From Apiospora phragmitis (lineage: Eukaryota > Ascomycota > Sordariomycetes > Amphisphaeriales > Apiosporaceae), in NCBI GenBank assembly GCA_038363925.1, contig JAQQWL010000006.1:2956501-3020500 (forward strand): a stretch of DNA of 64,000 bases. Direction: 5' to 3'. Below, piece by piece: positions 49,605 through 61,330 of this stretch; position 1 is the first letter of the stretch; each line of letters starts with the position of its first letter. The notes beneath the pieces are model-generated. The model was not told the origin of the DNA and did not search any database. It saw only the letters and a list, made by a program, of their open reading frames with translations. A program made the position numbers and the translations under genes.

Positions 49605-50978
49605 ATGCGCCTGCTTCGACTCGGAGATCTGAGCGGATTGATTGTCATCGAAGACTTGTTGGACAACACTCCGCCGTACGCCATACTTTGCTACACGTGG
49701 GAGAGAGGATTCGGCGACGAGGTGGCTCTTCAAGACATCCGAGAAGGGTATTGCGAACACAAGCCTGGCTATCGCAAGATTCTCTTCTGCGCTCCGGAGC
49801 GCAGGCGCGGCGCGACGGCCTCGAATACTTCTGGGTCGACACGTGCTGCATCGACAAGACGAGCTCGGCCGAGCTGGCAGAGGCGATCAACTCCATGTAC
49901 CGCTGGTACCAGAACGCCGTGAAGTGCTACGTGTGCTTGTGGACGTCTCGGTGATGAACCACGAGGGTCCCAAGTACGAGGGTCCGGGCAGCTATGTGGT
50001 TCCCAACTACACCGGTTTGGACTATAGCAGTCGGAATTTCAGCACATGGCCGTGCTACACCTGCCGTGACTACATCAGTCGGAACCTCCTCGCCGGTCGG
50101 AACTATACCGGCCCGAACTACGAGACTGCCGGCAGTCCTCCCGGCAGTCCTCCCGGAAGTCCTCCCGGTAGTCCCCTCGACCGACACGTCCTGGCAAGAT
50201 GCATTCCGAAGTAGTAGGTAGTGTACCAGAGGATTGACACTGCAGGAACTCCTTGCGACTTCCACTGTGGAATTCTTTTCTCCGAGTGGACGTATGGTTG
50301 GCGATAAGCAATCGCTCAAGCAAACGATCCAAGCCATGACTGAAATCCATTTTCGGCTTTTTCAACAAGGTTGGCAATCCGCGATTCCAGTTCATGAAAG
50401 GGTTACTTGGTCCTATAACCGGAAAACAGCACGTCCGGAAGACAAGGTGTACTCGTTGCTAGGGATAGTAGGGGTCTCTATGCCTGTGTAGTATACGGCG
50501 AGGAGGAGGAAGAAGCTTTTGTACGCCTTTGCAAGGAAATCATTCAACGTTGCGATAAGTACAAAGGTCGATCGATAGATGTATATTCGTCTGTAGCACC
50601 TACTGACATGCGGAGCCAACAGACGACAGTGGGGACTCCCGTCTCCTCCTCGTAGCTCGAAGCAGGCGCGAAGCAGTTGTCCGACTTCTGCTAGACAGAG
50701 GGGCGAACGGCAAACGCAAGAACAAGTGTGGCCAGACTGCTCTCATGCTCGCGGCTTCGAACGGCCATAGTGCCGTGGTCCGACTCCTCCTGGAGAGAGG
50801 GGCGAATGTCGACTCGGCCAACCGGTCTGGACATTCTGCCCTGCACTACGCAGTGAAGGGCGGTCACAAGGAAACAGCCGAGTTATTGCAGCGTTCACGT
50901 CAATCACGTCAGGCACGCCCGAGTAAAGAAACTGCGCGATCTGGAGCTCAACATATCCTACGGCTTTTAAACACATAA
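49605..50978 (+). pseudogene. Broken HET-domain/ankyrin-repeat gene
   Basis: HET-domain proteins act in fungal self/non-self recognition and often carry C-terminal repeats. The start MRLLRLGDLSGLIVIEDL and PYAILCYTWERGF, then LEYFWVDTCCIDKTSSAELA and INSMYRWYQNAVKCYV, are HET motifs. LTLQELLATSTVEFFSPSGR and RPEDKVYSLLGIVGVSMPV follow. Two ankyrin repeats come last (GQTALMLAASNGHSAVVRLL and GHSALHYAVKGGHKETAELL). The parts lie in different frames, with shifts near 49800, 49935, 50180 and 50490. A TAG sits where the family has the Trp of RWFTRGWTLQEL, and the second Trp is Leu. An insert rich in Tyr, Asn, Ser, Gly and Pro lies between the HET motifs. With several lesions and altered core residues, it is most likely a true pseudogene. 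Confidence 0.85.
50131..50178 (+). repeat. Four tandem 12-bp units within the HET relic
   Basis: Units of the type GGCAGTCCTCCC, repeated four times with small changes; they encode a Gly-Ser-Pro-Pro repeat in one frame. Confidence 0.9.
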
Positions 50979-53343
50979 TCGATCAGCGCAGCGTCACTTC
51001 ATTCCTCTTCATGCGGGATTAGATATAGCCAGGGTGTTCGATCAGCGACACCTACATGGGTGGTTTGAGGTCGTGTGTATGGAAGAGTCGTTTCTTACCC
51101 AGGAGTGCACCCCACAGCGTGTTGATAGCTTTTGCATTTTACCCCTTTTACGGCAAATCACCAGTGTACGCCAGCATTCCCCCATCTCCCGATCTCGACC
51201 AACTTCTTCTTGTTTTCTTGTTCTTCTCTTTTCCCGGAAATTGCATTATATTATTACTCAATTCAAATATGAGTCGTAGTCTACTAAGGAATGTATGTCA
51301 CCGAGCGATGTTGCCTTTTGGAATATCTCTGACAGCCATTTCGTCTTCAGCCCTACCAGCATCTTAGGCTGTTAAATATTTGGCTTTGGTTGATAGAACG
51401 GAATGTCCGTAATGGGCGACGCATTGTGGGACTCCTGTGCTTCTACCTTCGCTTGAGCGGTGAATGCATGTTTCGCAGCAGCTGCAACCTCATCCAGTCT
51501 CGTTGCCTAGATTGGCCAGATAAATCTGGCCGTCAGACCGACGAGAAGATACGTCTTGTTTTTGTTAAAGAGGCGCCTGGAATCGATAGGCGTGACCTGC
51601 AGATGATTTAGATGGGTTCAGCTTTTAATGCAGCTTAAAAAGCACACGCGTTGTAGTTCGCGTACTCCTGGGTAAGAAGGGCGAGCATTTACTAGGCTGT
51701 CCTACGGCCTTGTGATCTGTAGATGGCTTCCTTTCTTCCAATGCGTGGCCCCACGACCAGCCAAGCGCATACGATGAGCGCGCCGCCGACGCCAAGCAAG
51801 CACGCCCAGAAGAATCAATAGTTCGAGGTCGTGTGCGTGAAAGAATACTCTTCGTCCAGCATCGCTCCTCCCAATTGCTGTGACATACCTCGCAATGGCG
51901 CACCAGTACTATTACTTACCTATCAAAGTAGCAATGCGGCATGTGATCGGGGATCGCTCCGCTGTACCTTGAGTAGACCAATTCCCCCAGTGCCTCAACT
52001 GTGGTCCTGCTATTACCGCGGGGTGATGATGCAAAATCGGACAGATTGGCCACTGCAAGGAACATGACTCGCGCCAAGGGGTATGAAGTCTGTCGTGCTG
52101 GTTTATCTCGACATTCGCTACTGACCGCTATCGCCTCCGTCCACCCACTCGAAGTGGGCATGCCACTCGAAAGGGATCGGGGACAAGACCGAGGAGGAGG
52201 CGATAACGATGTGGGAATCTAAGTTGATCAAAACTCCTCACCGCCCAGAAGGACCATTCGCAGCTTTCAGCAGCCGATCCCGGTTGGAAACACGGGGATG
52301 CCAACCGAAATTTCTTTTTGAGTCACACTACGCAGAAGAGAACCGAGAAATCCTGTTTGTATATCCTGGCAACGTCACCGAATCTATGAAAGGCGACTGC
52401 CCAGTGGTTATACTACGTACTTGGGCGTGGTGTTGTAATAGCAAGTGTGCACAATGTAAACGGATCTCAAGAGGTAATATGCGAGAAGAGTGATTCCATA
52501 ACTAGCAATAGTATATGATATAGTATGTGGTGCCAGATTATCACCAACGCCATCCGCGAGCTGACAGGCCAAGCCCGGGGAATCCTTCCCATTGACGCCA
52601 TGCTGTCCATCTAAACTGAAGGAAATTGTCCATAGGGGATGCCGGTCACTGGTTCTAGAAGGAAAGAGCAGAGTATTAGATGCCATCTTTTCCCCTCCCG
52701 ACCACGTGCCATCGTGCCCCTATTAGACGAGACCGACGTCTAATGAGTAGGGCAGGATACAACGTGATGCGTCATGTGATACCGATGGGGTATTCCCGCG
52801 TCTCGAGTCACCAAGACACCTCAAGGCGTGCCATGTTCCAGACCTCCCATCTTTTCCTGATCGTGGAGATGCGACTCTTCCCATTAGGTAGCAGGGCAGA
52901 AGCGTGTAGCAACCCAACATGCCCCTAGTAAAAAAAGATGCCGGAAAACAAACGCGCCATGCCAATGTAATACCCCAGATACCCCGAATTACGGCCGACC
53001 TGGTGCCTTTCCCCCAAGGCTTGCTAGCAGAGTGTCACCAATGCTATGCAGGGGACCAGGTCAACTGTGGGCTAGGGCTAAAAAAGATTGAACTCCTCAC
53101 GTCATGGCGCTACCACGCTGGCTGCCCCCACAGCCGAGACCGTTTCGCGTCCTCGGTCTTTCTCCAGATTCCCCCAAAAGATGTGTACGATCACGCCATG
53201 CTACACCGGACTCGGGCGCGCCGTACGTTTTGCTCCTCCGATCCCCCATCGCGCTATCCCCATAGCCTGCCCTTGGGCATCATTCGGGGCCAAAGGCGGG
53301 AGAGCATTGCGATCAACAACAAGGGGTGAAAGGTGGAGAAACC
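50979..53343. other. Long intergenic stretch, no supported gene
   Basis: About 2.4 kb following the HET relic. Only short frames without domains. It may hold further decayed sequence that I cannot recognise. Confidence 0.45.
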
Positions 53344-53598
53344 CTATGAGATCCCAATGCTCTCCATGTCACGCATCAGACAGGCCATCTGTGCTCGCTT
53401 GGCCGCCTCGGCGACAAGGTTGAAGTCGCGGAGGAAAGCATCAGTACTTGGCTGTTTCACTTCCCTTGTCGGAGGCGGGGGAGGTGCAATGAAGCTGTGT
53501 GCGGGCGATGCTTGTTGCGAACTTGACTGTGTGGTTGATGTGGATGTTACCGTAGCCGATGGGCGCTGGGCAGAAGGAGAAGAGATCGGGGCGTTCAT
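53344..53598 (-). CDS. Small orphan protein, 84 aa
   Basis: An open frame of 84 codons starting with ATG. The N-terminal half is Ser/Thr/Pro-rich (including IAPPPPPTREV); the C-terminal half is a likely amphipathic helix (STDAFLRDFNLVAEAAKRAQ) ending MRDMESIGIS. The helix composition looks selected rather than random. I do not recognise the family and cannot exclude an upstream exon. It might be a small regulatory protein or a chance frame. Confidence 0.4.
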   Translation of the reverse strand: MNAPISSPSAQRPSATVTSTSTTQSSSQQASPAHSFIAPPPPPTREVKQPSTDAFLRDFNLVAEAAKRAQMACLMRDMESIGIS

Positions 53599-56500
53599 GT
53601 CGGCGGCTTTGCTTGGTTGTCTTGCTATGCGACGACCGGTGATGATGGAGACGGTGATGCGACTCGGTCACAATAACAGTAATAGACTCGACTTTGCTTT
53701 TTTTGATCCAAGTCCTAATCAAGTTGAATATTGCTTTCGGAGAGTATGTCTCGAGAGCGGGAGAGTTTGACGTGTGTTGCCTCGTGAGGGGGTTCAGATC
53801 TCTGTTGCGCGACAGTGTGGTCGGACAGTCGCAGCAGCTTAATATATGCTCTCCAAATTATGCGGAGTAGCTGGGGATCAAGTAATCGCTGGAGGTGCAG
53901 CAATAAGGTTGTGGCGCCTGCTGCTTCCCGAGATACGCTTGTGATGGTATTGGGCGACTGTGAACACGAGATTGCCTTGGATTTGTCGTACGACTGAAGA
54001 GCAGGGTCGGGTTCCGGCTGGATTAGGCAATCACCTCGGTTGAGTATATTGACTGCAAATATGGCTGAACGGAGCCGTCTCAAAGAGGATCTTGTATGTC
54101 AAGATGGAGCTCTTTTACTCTTCAGAATAAGAATAATACGAAGAGGGGGAAAAGTTGTGTTGACTTTGGTTGGCAGAGTATGTGACTTGTGGTTTGATAA
54201 GGATACAGTTTCTGAGGGCGAGAAACGTGGGATGCAAGAGTGGTAAATGGGAAAGAAAGGGGACAAACAAAGGAAGTAGGTCTCCTTGACTTGGGATCGA
54301 TCGATAAAAGTAAGACAAGGCTTTCGATGGACTTGAGTCGTGATGGTCGTTGATGATCACCAGTCCTTGGATTGTGGTTGGGTAGTACGTGGGATGTGAG
54401 CAGCGATGATGTATTGGCTATCGCTTTCTTGGTATTCACCCCAGGCAGATATATGTCATCCAAGAATCCAAGATGGAGGGATGGATCGGCACCTTGCTTG
54501 GCTCGAGGAACCTTCGTAAAACTTTGGGGGTACAAGCGGGGAATGGGGAAAGACTTCCAATGCAACGGAGCACAGTCGATACAGTGGCTGGCTGAATGAG
54601 GGATCAAATTGATTGAGATGGGGGAGCACAGAATAGATTGATTGCGAACCGAGGCTGCTTATTAAAAAGAACTCGACGGAGGCGGAATCGGTTTCTTTCT
54701 TTCTCGAGATAAAGAATTACCGAAGGCGGAGAAGTACCGGGGAAGGCCCTTTTCTCTTTTTTTTTTTCTCTGCTTCGCTGTTTCCTCCGTACCAGAGTGG
54801 AGTTGCAGAAGATGATAATTCACGATGCAGATGGAGCTTGGAATGGGGCTAGAAATCACGAACAAAGAAGAGAACGGCCGTATTCGGCCGGGCGGTTTGG
54901 GGGAATCTGGGCCTTGCTCTTTTCTCATGCAGAGTCGAAATCCGGGGATATCCACCAAGATAGATCCAATATGTACATGCTAGTCCCCTTACCCAAGTGG
55001 AAGATACCTAGGTTACGGGGTAATGGGGATGGGCAATGTTGACTCCGGGCATCAAATGAAACCGTCCCAATACAGAAACGATATCTTGGCCTCTGACCAC
55101 AAACATACGGCTCTCAGCTCAGCTGTGGAAACCTTGACGCCAGCAATTTGTCCTCCAACATCACAGGCTGAATACATTTTCCATACATATGCGCTTGGGA
55201 GATCGAGAAATCGAGCATCTATCGAAGTGACTTGGGGGCCCTTTAGCTTCAACGACATCATCATACAGCTGAGGTTAGGTTGGATTCACCTGCGTTGCTT
55301 GCAGCACCTGGCTGGCAGAGTGCCTGAGGAGAGAGGTGGTGCAATGCAGACATCGACCACCTCGGGCTGGTCGGCTAACGTCCTCATAGGCGCGGCTCAG
55401 CGGCTGTCTCGACCGATAAGCTATGCCCTGTTCAGGCCTGCATCACGATAATAGATTGTTTGTATACTCGCTTAGACTCGCCGTCCTTTGGTTGTCTCTC
55501 CAATTCGAACGCTCTAGCTTGTGCTGTTGTTATTTGGAACCGAGTTTCTGCGTCTTGGCGCTGTTTTCGCGACGATCCAGACAATCTATCATGGCACTCG
55601 GTCAGTGTCACCAAGAAGTTACGAGTGCATGTTGTGTCTGAATCCCCGGAGTGCTTGTAGATTAGGTTTTAGGTAGCTACAGTGTTTGCATGTGCATTAA
55701 CCTACATAGGTCATGTACCGTTGTGTGGGAGTAGGCATTTGGAGATAAGGGACGAGTAGCACCAACAGGCCCAACCTGTTTTGGCTTGTATCTTTTTTTC
55801 TTTCTGGAAGGACTTCCATTTCCAGAAACCCCCACGCAGGTGGGCTCTTTGTCCCTCCCCGCATGTCCCCCAGACTCTGGCTTGTGATCGTCATTGGAGA
55901 GTCGGAGTGTTCGTCCAGTTAAATGAGCAATCAGAAGCCATCTGACTCAGGGATGGGCTAGGTCTTAGACAAGTCTGGACCTAGAAGCACACCTCGCTAA
56001 CTGGCATCGTGGGCAATAAATTCGGCCGTCTTCTGCCGCCTGCATGTGTGTTAAGTAAGTGCATCGAGATTAATCAGGCGCATGAGTGAGGCACGCAGTT
56101 AATCAATTCTCCGCCCAGCATCGTCGGACATGCCCATGCTTCCGCCCCTGCAAGCCGCCCCGGGACCCTGAAGTTCAAGAGGAGCTCTGTCTGTGGGAAC
56201 ACGGGTGGGGTCACGCGAATATATCTCGGGATGGGCATTGCTGCTGTCCAGTACGGAGCAGAACGGAGAAAGGGAAGGGAAATGAAATTTCTCCCAAAAG
56301 CTGCCCGATGAGTGCTCCGCCAAAAACCAATACTGCAACTAAACATCAGGAGATGGGAAAACTTGTACATACATGTCAAACCCATCGGTAGTTGATCATG
56401 GCTATGGCGGCTGCCCGTCTTTTTATTGTACACACCCTTTAGGATCTGTATCGTATCTGCAAGCAGGCGATGAGGCCCATCCGGGTAACCGGTGGAAATG

Positions 56501-56785
56501 TGGGACCTGAGCTTCTCCGTCCAAAATTTGGCCCTTTGGTCGGCGCCATAACGGGCCGTTAACAGCTGAAGTGGGGATCGCAGTGGGGATCGCAGAGCTT
56601 CAGCATCGAAGCAATAATTTTGTAGGCGGAACAATACGCCCGGCTGCATTGCATTGCGTCGCTGTCGCTATCGCCAGCACTTTGAGCGGATCTTGGCAAA
56701 GGCCTGCCCCGAACGAATTCGAAGACAATCGCCAATAGACGGACATCTCGGAATCAGGTACGGCATACGACCTCACACACCTCTT
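53599..56785. other. Long intergenic stretch, no supported gene
   Basis: About 3.2 kb, the longest gap in the window. Contains a T homopolymer near 54760-54770 and low-complexity purine/pyrimidine stretches at 54100-54800. No gene recognised on either strand. Confidence 0.5.
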
Positions 56786-57827
56786 ATGCCTGCCATGTCG
56801 CAATCTCCAGCGGCAGCGGCTGCAGCAGCAGCAGCAGCACCTGGCCCGGCAACCACCACCTCATCTATGCACACCCCAGCTCCTGCAGCTCCTCACCGGA
56901 CTGCTCCCCGGTCTAGCTGGTTTACGATACCAGAACCTCTGCGGCTTGTTTTCAACCAGTTCCCATTAGTGACATATGCTCCTAATGAACTGCCTGTCCG
57001 CTCACCCTTCAACAGAGATCTTCCCGTCCTCTATGTCTTCGCCTCCGACCAGGGTGCCTTGAAGGGATTACCTAGCTACAACCCTTCATGCTTAAAGTGG
57101 CAGGTTTGTGGAGTACCTACCTTGCGGAGGTCTAGGCCCGTGTCGCTAATAACCTGCCTTAGACTTTCCTTAAGCTGGCCGGAGTCCAGTTCCGCATAGC
57201 ACCTTCAAGCAACCACGCCTCACCAACTGGCGCGTTGCCTTTCCTCATCCCACCTTCGAGTCCCACAGATGCTGCGTCGCAAAAACCCATCCCGTCAAGT
57301 AAGCTGGAGAGATATGCGCTCGAAAGGGGCCCCGAGAAGCTCGCGGATGCGGCAGGATCCAAGCTAGACGCATACCAGGCACTGCTCGACAGCCGGATAC
57401 GGAATGCTTGGCTATACGCGCTGTACCTGTCCCCGGGGAACTCTTCGCTTCTGTCCCAGCTCTACGTGGAACCCTGTTCAGCGTCGATGGTCGTTCGGAC
57501 AACGATACTGCACAAGTTGCGCCGGGCCGCCGAGGCCGAAGTTCTTCAGTCCATAGGGGCCCCCAGAGTGCCCCCTACGGCTCTATATATCGGTGCGGAG
57601 CAGGCTTTCGAGGCACTCTTGCGGCCCTGGGGCCCGACGAATGGTTCTTTGGGAGCTCGCAGCCAGGTCTCTTTGATGCGGCCGTGTTTGCCTATACGCA
57701 TCTGCTGCTTGAGGACAGCTTGGAATGGATTGATACAAGGTTACAAGACTCGCTGCTGAAATATCCTGCTCTGGTGGAGCACAGAAAGAAGCTATTCTCC
57801 AGATGTTGGGGGCAAGCAAACGAGTAG
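56786..57827 (+). CDS. SAM35: Metaxin-like mitochondrial outer-membrane sorting protein (Sam35-like), one frame break
   Basis: Predicted subunit of the SAM complex that inserts beta-barrel proteins into the outer mitochondrial membrane. Exon 1 (56786-57103) has a poly-Ala run, then WFTIPEPLRLVFNQFPLVTY and LPVLYVFASDQGALKGLPSY with NPSCLKWQ. Exon 2 from 57163 continues TFLKLAGVQFRIAPSSNHAS, PTGALPFLIPPSS. This is the thioredoxin/GST-like N-domain of metaxins. The helical C-domain includes KLDAYQALLDSRIRNAWLYA. The frame then shifts near 57610-57640: AFEALL is followed one frame over by LGPDEWFFGSSQPGLFDAAV and FAYTHLLLEDSLEWIDTRL, the conserved GST-C-like end. The intron has a CTAAT branch site. 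I favour Sam35 over other metaxins by its length and start, with moderate certainty. Confidence 0.78.
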
Positions 57828-58060
57828 GGAAAATGATTTACGATGCTATCCGACATATATTGGCTGTAACTGTAGATTATGTGCAAGGCCGGCGCGCCAT
57901 GCTGTAACAAAAAATATGTATACCCTCAAATATAGAACAAAGACCCTGGACTTTCAGGGCATTCATTTTACAACCTGGCTTAACCTAGCCGCTGTGCAAG
58001 TGCCACGTCACGGACGTGTGGAAATAAAACTCGACCTCCCGTGATGGGATGAACTAGTAG

Positions 58061-59098
58061 TTACATTCGGGCCATAAGGTGAACTCCGCCATCAACATTG
58101 ATGGTGGCACCATTGACGAAAGACCTAATGTATCGTGAGCAAAAATTGCAGCTCAAAAACAGACCCAAGAGCGTGGAGATATGAGGGAAACAACTTACCC
58201 AGCCCGACTCGCCAGGAAGATGCAAGCTCCAGCCACGTCGCCGGGGGCGCCAATGCGGCCCATGGGGTTCCCCTCCTCCATGTCCTTCTTCATGGTCTTC
58301 ATCGCGAAGGCCGTCATCTTGGTGTCGAACGGCCCGCACGCTAGAGTGTTGACAGTGATGCCGCGGGGCCCGAGCTTCGCCGCCAGCACGCGGCTCAGGT
58401 GGTGCAGGCCGGCCTTGGCGGCCGAGTAGCTGTAGTTGTCAAGCAGTGGCACGCGCAGGGCGTCGATGGAGCCGATGTTGACGACGGACGCGGGGGACGG
58501 GCAGCCGGTCTCGGCGTCGGGCGCTTCGTTGGACGCGGCGGCTTCCAGTAATGGGCCCAGCAGCTGCGTCAGCGTGAAGACGCGCTGCAGGTTCAGCGTC
58601 AGCACGCGGCCCCACTGGGCGTCGGGGAAGTTCTCGAAGGGCGCGCCCCAGGCCACGCCGCTGTTGTTGACGAGCACGTGCAGCTTCGTCTCGCCGTGGC
58701 GCTGCTGCAGCTCCCTCGCGAGGCGCTCGCACTCGGCCAGCGAGGCCAGGTCCGCGGGCAGCGCGATCGCCTGGCCGGGCCCCGCCGCGGTCAGTTCCCG
58801 CGCTGCGGCCTCGCAGGCGGCGGCGTCCCGGCTGCTGATGTAGACCTTGGCGCCGTTGGCGACGAAGCCCTGGGAGATCATGCGGCCGATGCCCTTGGCG
58901 CCTGGGGGGTTTCAGATGAGGTTAGATGATCAATTACTTGATAATCAGGAGTAGTGGTCTGGGATGCGGTCGAGGTGTATGACATACCGCCCGTGACCAG
59001 CACGACTTTGTCCTGTGATTCGATGTTAGTGCGAGCTTCAGGGGTAAGTACTCGAGAACGGGTAATACCTTGACATCGAAAAGCTTGTTGACCTTCAT
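58061..59098 (-). CDS. Short-chain dehydrogenase/reductase, 273 aa
   Basis: NAD(P)(H)-dependent oxidoreductase of the classical SDR type. Four exons: 59069-59098, 58988-59012 (25 nt), 58199-58901 and 58061-58124; all phases fit and the frame is intact. The Rossmann motif VLVTGGAKGIG is assembled across two introns. The NNSG motif is in VLVNNSGVAWGAPF. The catalytic Ser is in VVNIGSIDALRVP, and YSYSAAKAGLHHL carries the Tyr-x3-Lys pair. The end GATINVDGGVHLMARM is typical. It resembles RhlG/3-oxoacyl reductase-like fungal SDRs, but the substrate is unknown. The third exon is very GC-rich compared with its surroundings. Confidence 0.93.
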
Positions 59099-59604
59099 CT
59101 TTACTACCTATTCAAAAGGTTCAATTACAGAACAAACAACCAGAAAAACGCGAAGTATGAATACGGCCAACCTCAGGTTGTGTTTACAACATCAAAGGTG
59201 ACATCTACAGACTCGAGATATCTCATCTGTTGTGTAATGATCAATGGACGTCTCATGCGGAAAGTGGGGCCGAGCCGAGGCTCAATTGGCGTTGCAGTTT
59301 AGGTTTACGTTAAGCACGACCGCAGCCGAGAACTGCAGCTACAAGACATGACAAGAAAAACGGAGAGGCGCATCCTAGAATTTAATTCGACCTCACCATA
59401 TAATCGTATAGCTTTATTGCGCTCAATGTATTTGTGGTCTACGAAGTCATACCGAGTCCGCCCCGATGCTGCCAATTAGTAAAGGGCAAACAGAGGGGGA
59501 CGATGCCTAACCCCACTTCTCGTCGTTAACCACCATGAGGCTGCCAGCGCTGCTGCTGGTCCACTTGACCTCCTCTTCTGCTTGACACCAACAACATCAC
59601 CGCC
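59099..59604. other. Divergent promoter region
   Basis: Lies between the starts of the SDR (-) and the methyltransferase (+); a shared control region is possible. No gene seen. Confidence 0.5.
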
Positions 59605-60515
59605 ATGGCCGAAAACTCGCAGGAACAGGGTCAAGCAAAACAGCCGGAGCGTTCTCTCACGGAACACTTCGGGGGATCCGAGCCCTCGCAACACCCCTCA
59701 CGCTGGAACGCATGCTGGGAGGAAGAGTACACACCGTGGGACCGCGGCGGTCCCAGTATGGCTTTGTCGGATCTGCTCCCGTTTCTCCCGCCCGCCACCA
59801 CCATGGGAAGCCAGAAGAAGCCCTTGACGGCGCTGGTTCCGGGATGCGGGCGTGGCCACGACGTCCTACTCTTGAGCTCTTTCGGTTTCGACACGGTGGG
59901 CTTGGACGTCTCCGAGCGGGCCATGGCCGAGGCCCGCAAGAATGCCGAGAGCATCAACCTGGACGAGGTCTACCCGCTGAAGGGAGAAGTAAGGCAGCAG
60001 CGTGGAACTTACAAGTTCTTGGTTGGAGACTTCTTCGGTCAGGACTGGGTTACTGAGTCGGGTGTGGAAGGGGGCAAATTTGACCTCATCTTCGACTACA
60101 CGGTAAGGCTACCGAGGCCAAATTATGAAAAGCAGAAAGCTAACACAAAACTACATAGTTTGGTTGCGCATTACCACCTTCGGCTAGACCTGCATGGGCG
60201 CAGCGTTACAGGGACCTGCTGGCTCCCGTTGGCCGTCTCGTCTGCCTGGAGTTCCCGTCTACGAAGAAGCCGGAGGAGCCCGGCCCACCATGGACAATGA
60301 ACCCGCATACCTATGTGGCGCACCTTGGCCACCCCGGGGAGGAGGTCGCTACGGATGAGCATGGTGGAGTTATAAAAGACAAGGTCGAACCACCCAGGGA
60401 CGACGGCCTTATACGTCTGTTGCACACGAGGCCGCCAAGGACCCATGCCGCTGGCTATAAAGACGGACAAGTGGTTGACTGCATTTCCATCTGGTGTCAT
60501 ACCGCAGCTGCATAG
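59605..60515 (+). CDS. Thiol/thiopurine-type S-methyltransferase, 284 aa
   Basis: SAM-dependent methyltransferase of the TPMT family (also called thiol methyltransferases in plants and fungi). Two exons (59605-60102 and 60159-60515) with an intact frame and an intron carrying a GCTAAC branch site. The N-terminal family signature is RWNACWEEEYTPWDRGGPS (residues about 33-51). SAM-binding motif I is ALVPGCGRGHDVLLLS, followed by the acidic residue in VGLDVSERAM. Post-motif residues are FDLIFDYTFGCALPPSARPAW across the splice, then LVCLEFPS. It probably methylates small thiols, sulfide or halides; the exact acceptor cannot be told. It is divergent from the SDR, which may hint at co-regulation. 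Confidence 0.9.
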
Positions 60516-60636
60516 CCGTTGGTAGTATTTGCGTTACATAGGTGTGGAAAGCGTTCGTGCCCACGGTTTGAATTGAATACAAGGATCACTCAACTCAACA
60601 GTACCAAGCAAGTAGTATCCCAAGGTCAGTGAACTC

Positions 60637-61330
60637 ATGAAGAAGGAATATCGTACATATCATGGAGCGGTTCGGACTCGGGTTCTGACTCGGATACGGA
60701 GACCGATTGCTCAAGCAATGTGTTCCTCAAAGACCGTCAAACAGCTGTTACGTCAAGGGCCTCATAAAGATCCAGGGTCTCTGCTGCAGTCACGGAGGCT
60801 AGGTAGTACAAACAAGCTCGGTGTGAGAACAAGCAGCAGGGTCGGGAACTTGTCCAAAGATGGCCCAGACAGAAATCTCGACTGGGCTTTGATTGAGCTG
60901 AACAGATATGCTCCGAATCGTTTGTCTTTCCCATCAAACGCAGGAGATGTGCCATTGATTGAGTACGGGTCCAATGATCTCCAGACGCCTTGTGCGGGCC
61001 CATGATAAGAAAAGATAAAATATACGCGCAGCGATGATCAGCGGATCAAAGGGCCCCGAAGGCAGAATTCATCTCTACCTTGCCTTCGCGAATCCTCCTA
61101 AGTCCAGTAACTGGTTTGTCGATGCAATGACCATTAATCTGGATGAAGGCAAAAGCCTGTTCTACCCAATGGTTCCAACTTCTTCTCTCGGACAATGTAC
61201 ACACATCCAGGAGCCGCAGATGGTGACTCGGGGTCTTGGGTTGTAGATGAAAAGACGTTGTCGCTGTCAACGCCTTTGGAGGTTGTTACATCATTCCCAT
61301 CAAGGCCACCTGCAGCGATATCTGAAAACA
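60637..61330 (+). pseudogene. Relic of a gene with a GDSGSWV motif
   Basis: One frame from 60637 contains DRNLDWALIELNRY and stops at 61005. The same frame is open again at 61195 with ADGDSGSWVVDEKT. In many fungal trypsin-fold proteins a xDxALIE segment is followed by a GDSGSWV motif near the C-terminus, often with a short DEG-containing strand between; NLDEG is visible in another frame at 61135. Stops and a frame change separate the parts. I infer a decayed gene; it could also be chance similarity. Confidence 0.38.

Noticed and set aside
54122..54607. Minus-strand frame of 161 codons
   Set aside because: No domain, starts in pyrimidine-rich DNA and overlaps other random frames; composition suggests chance.
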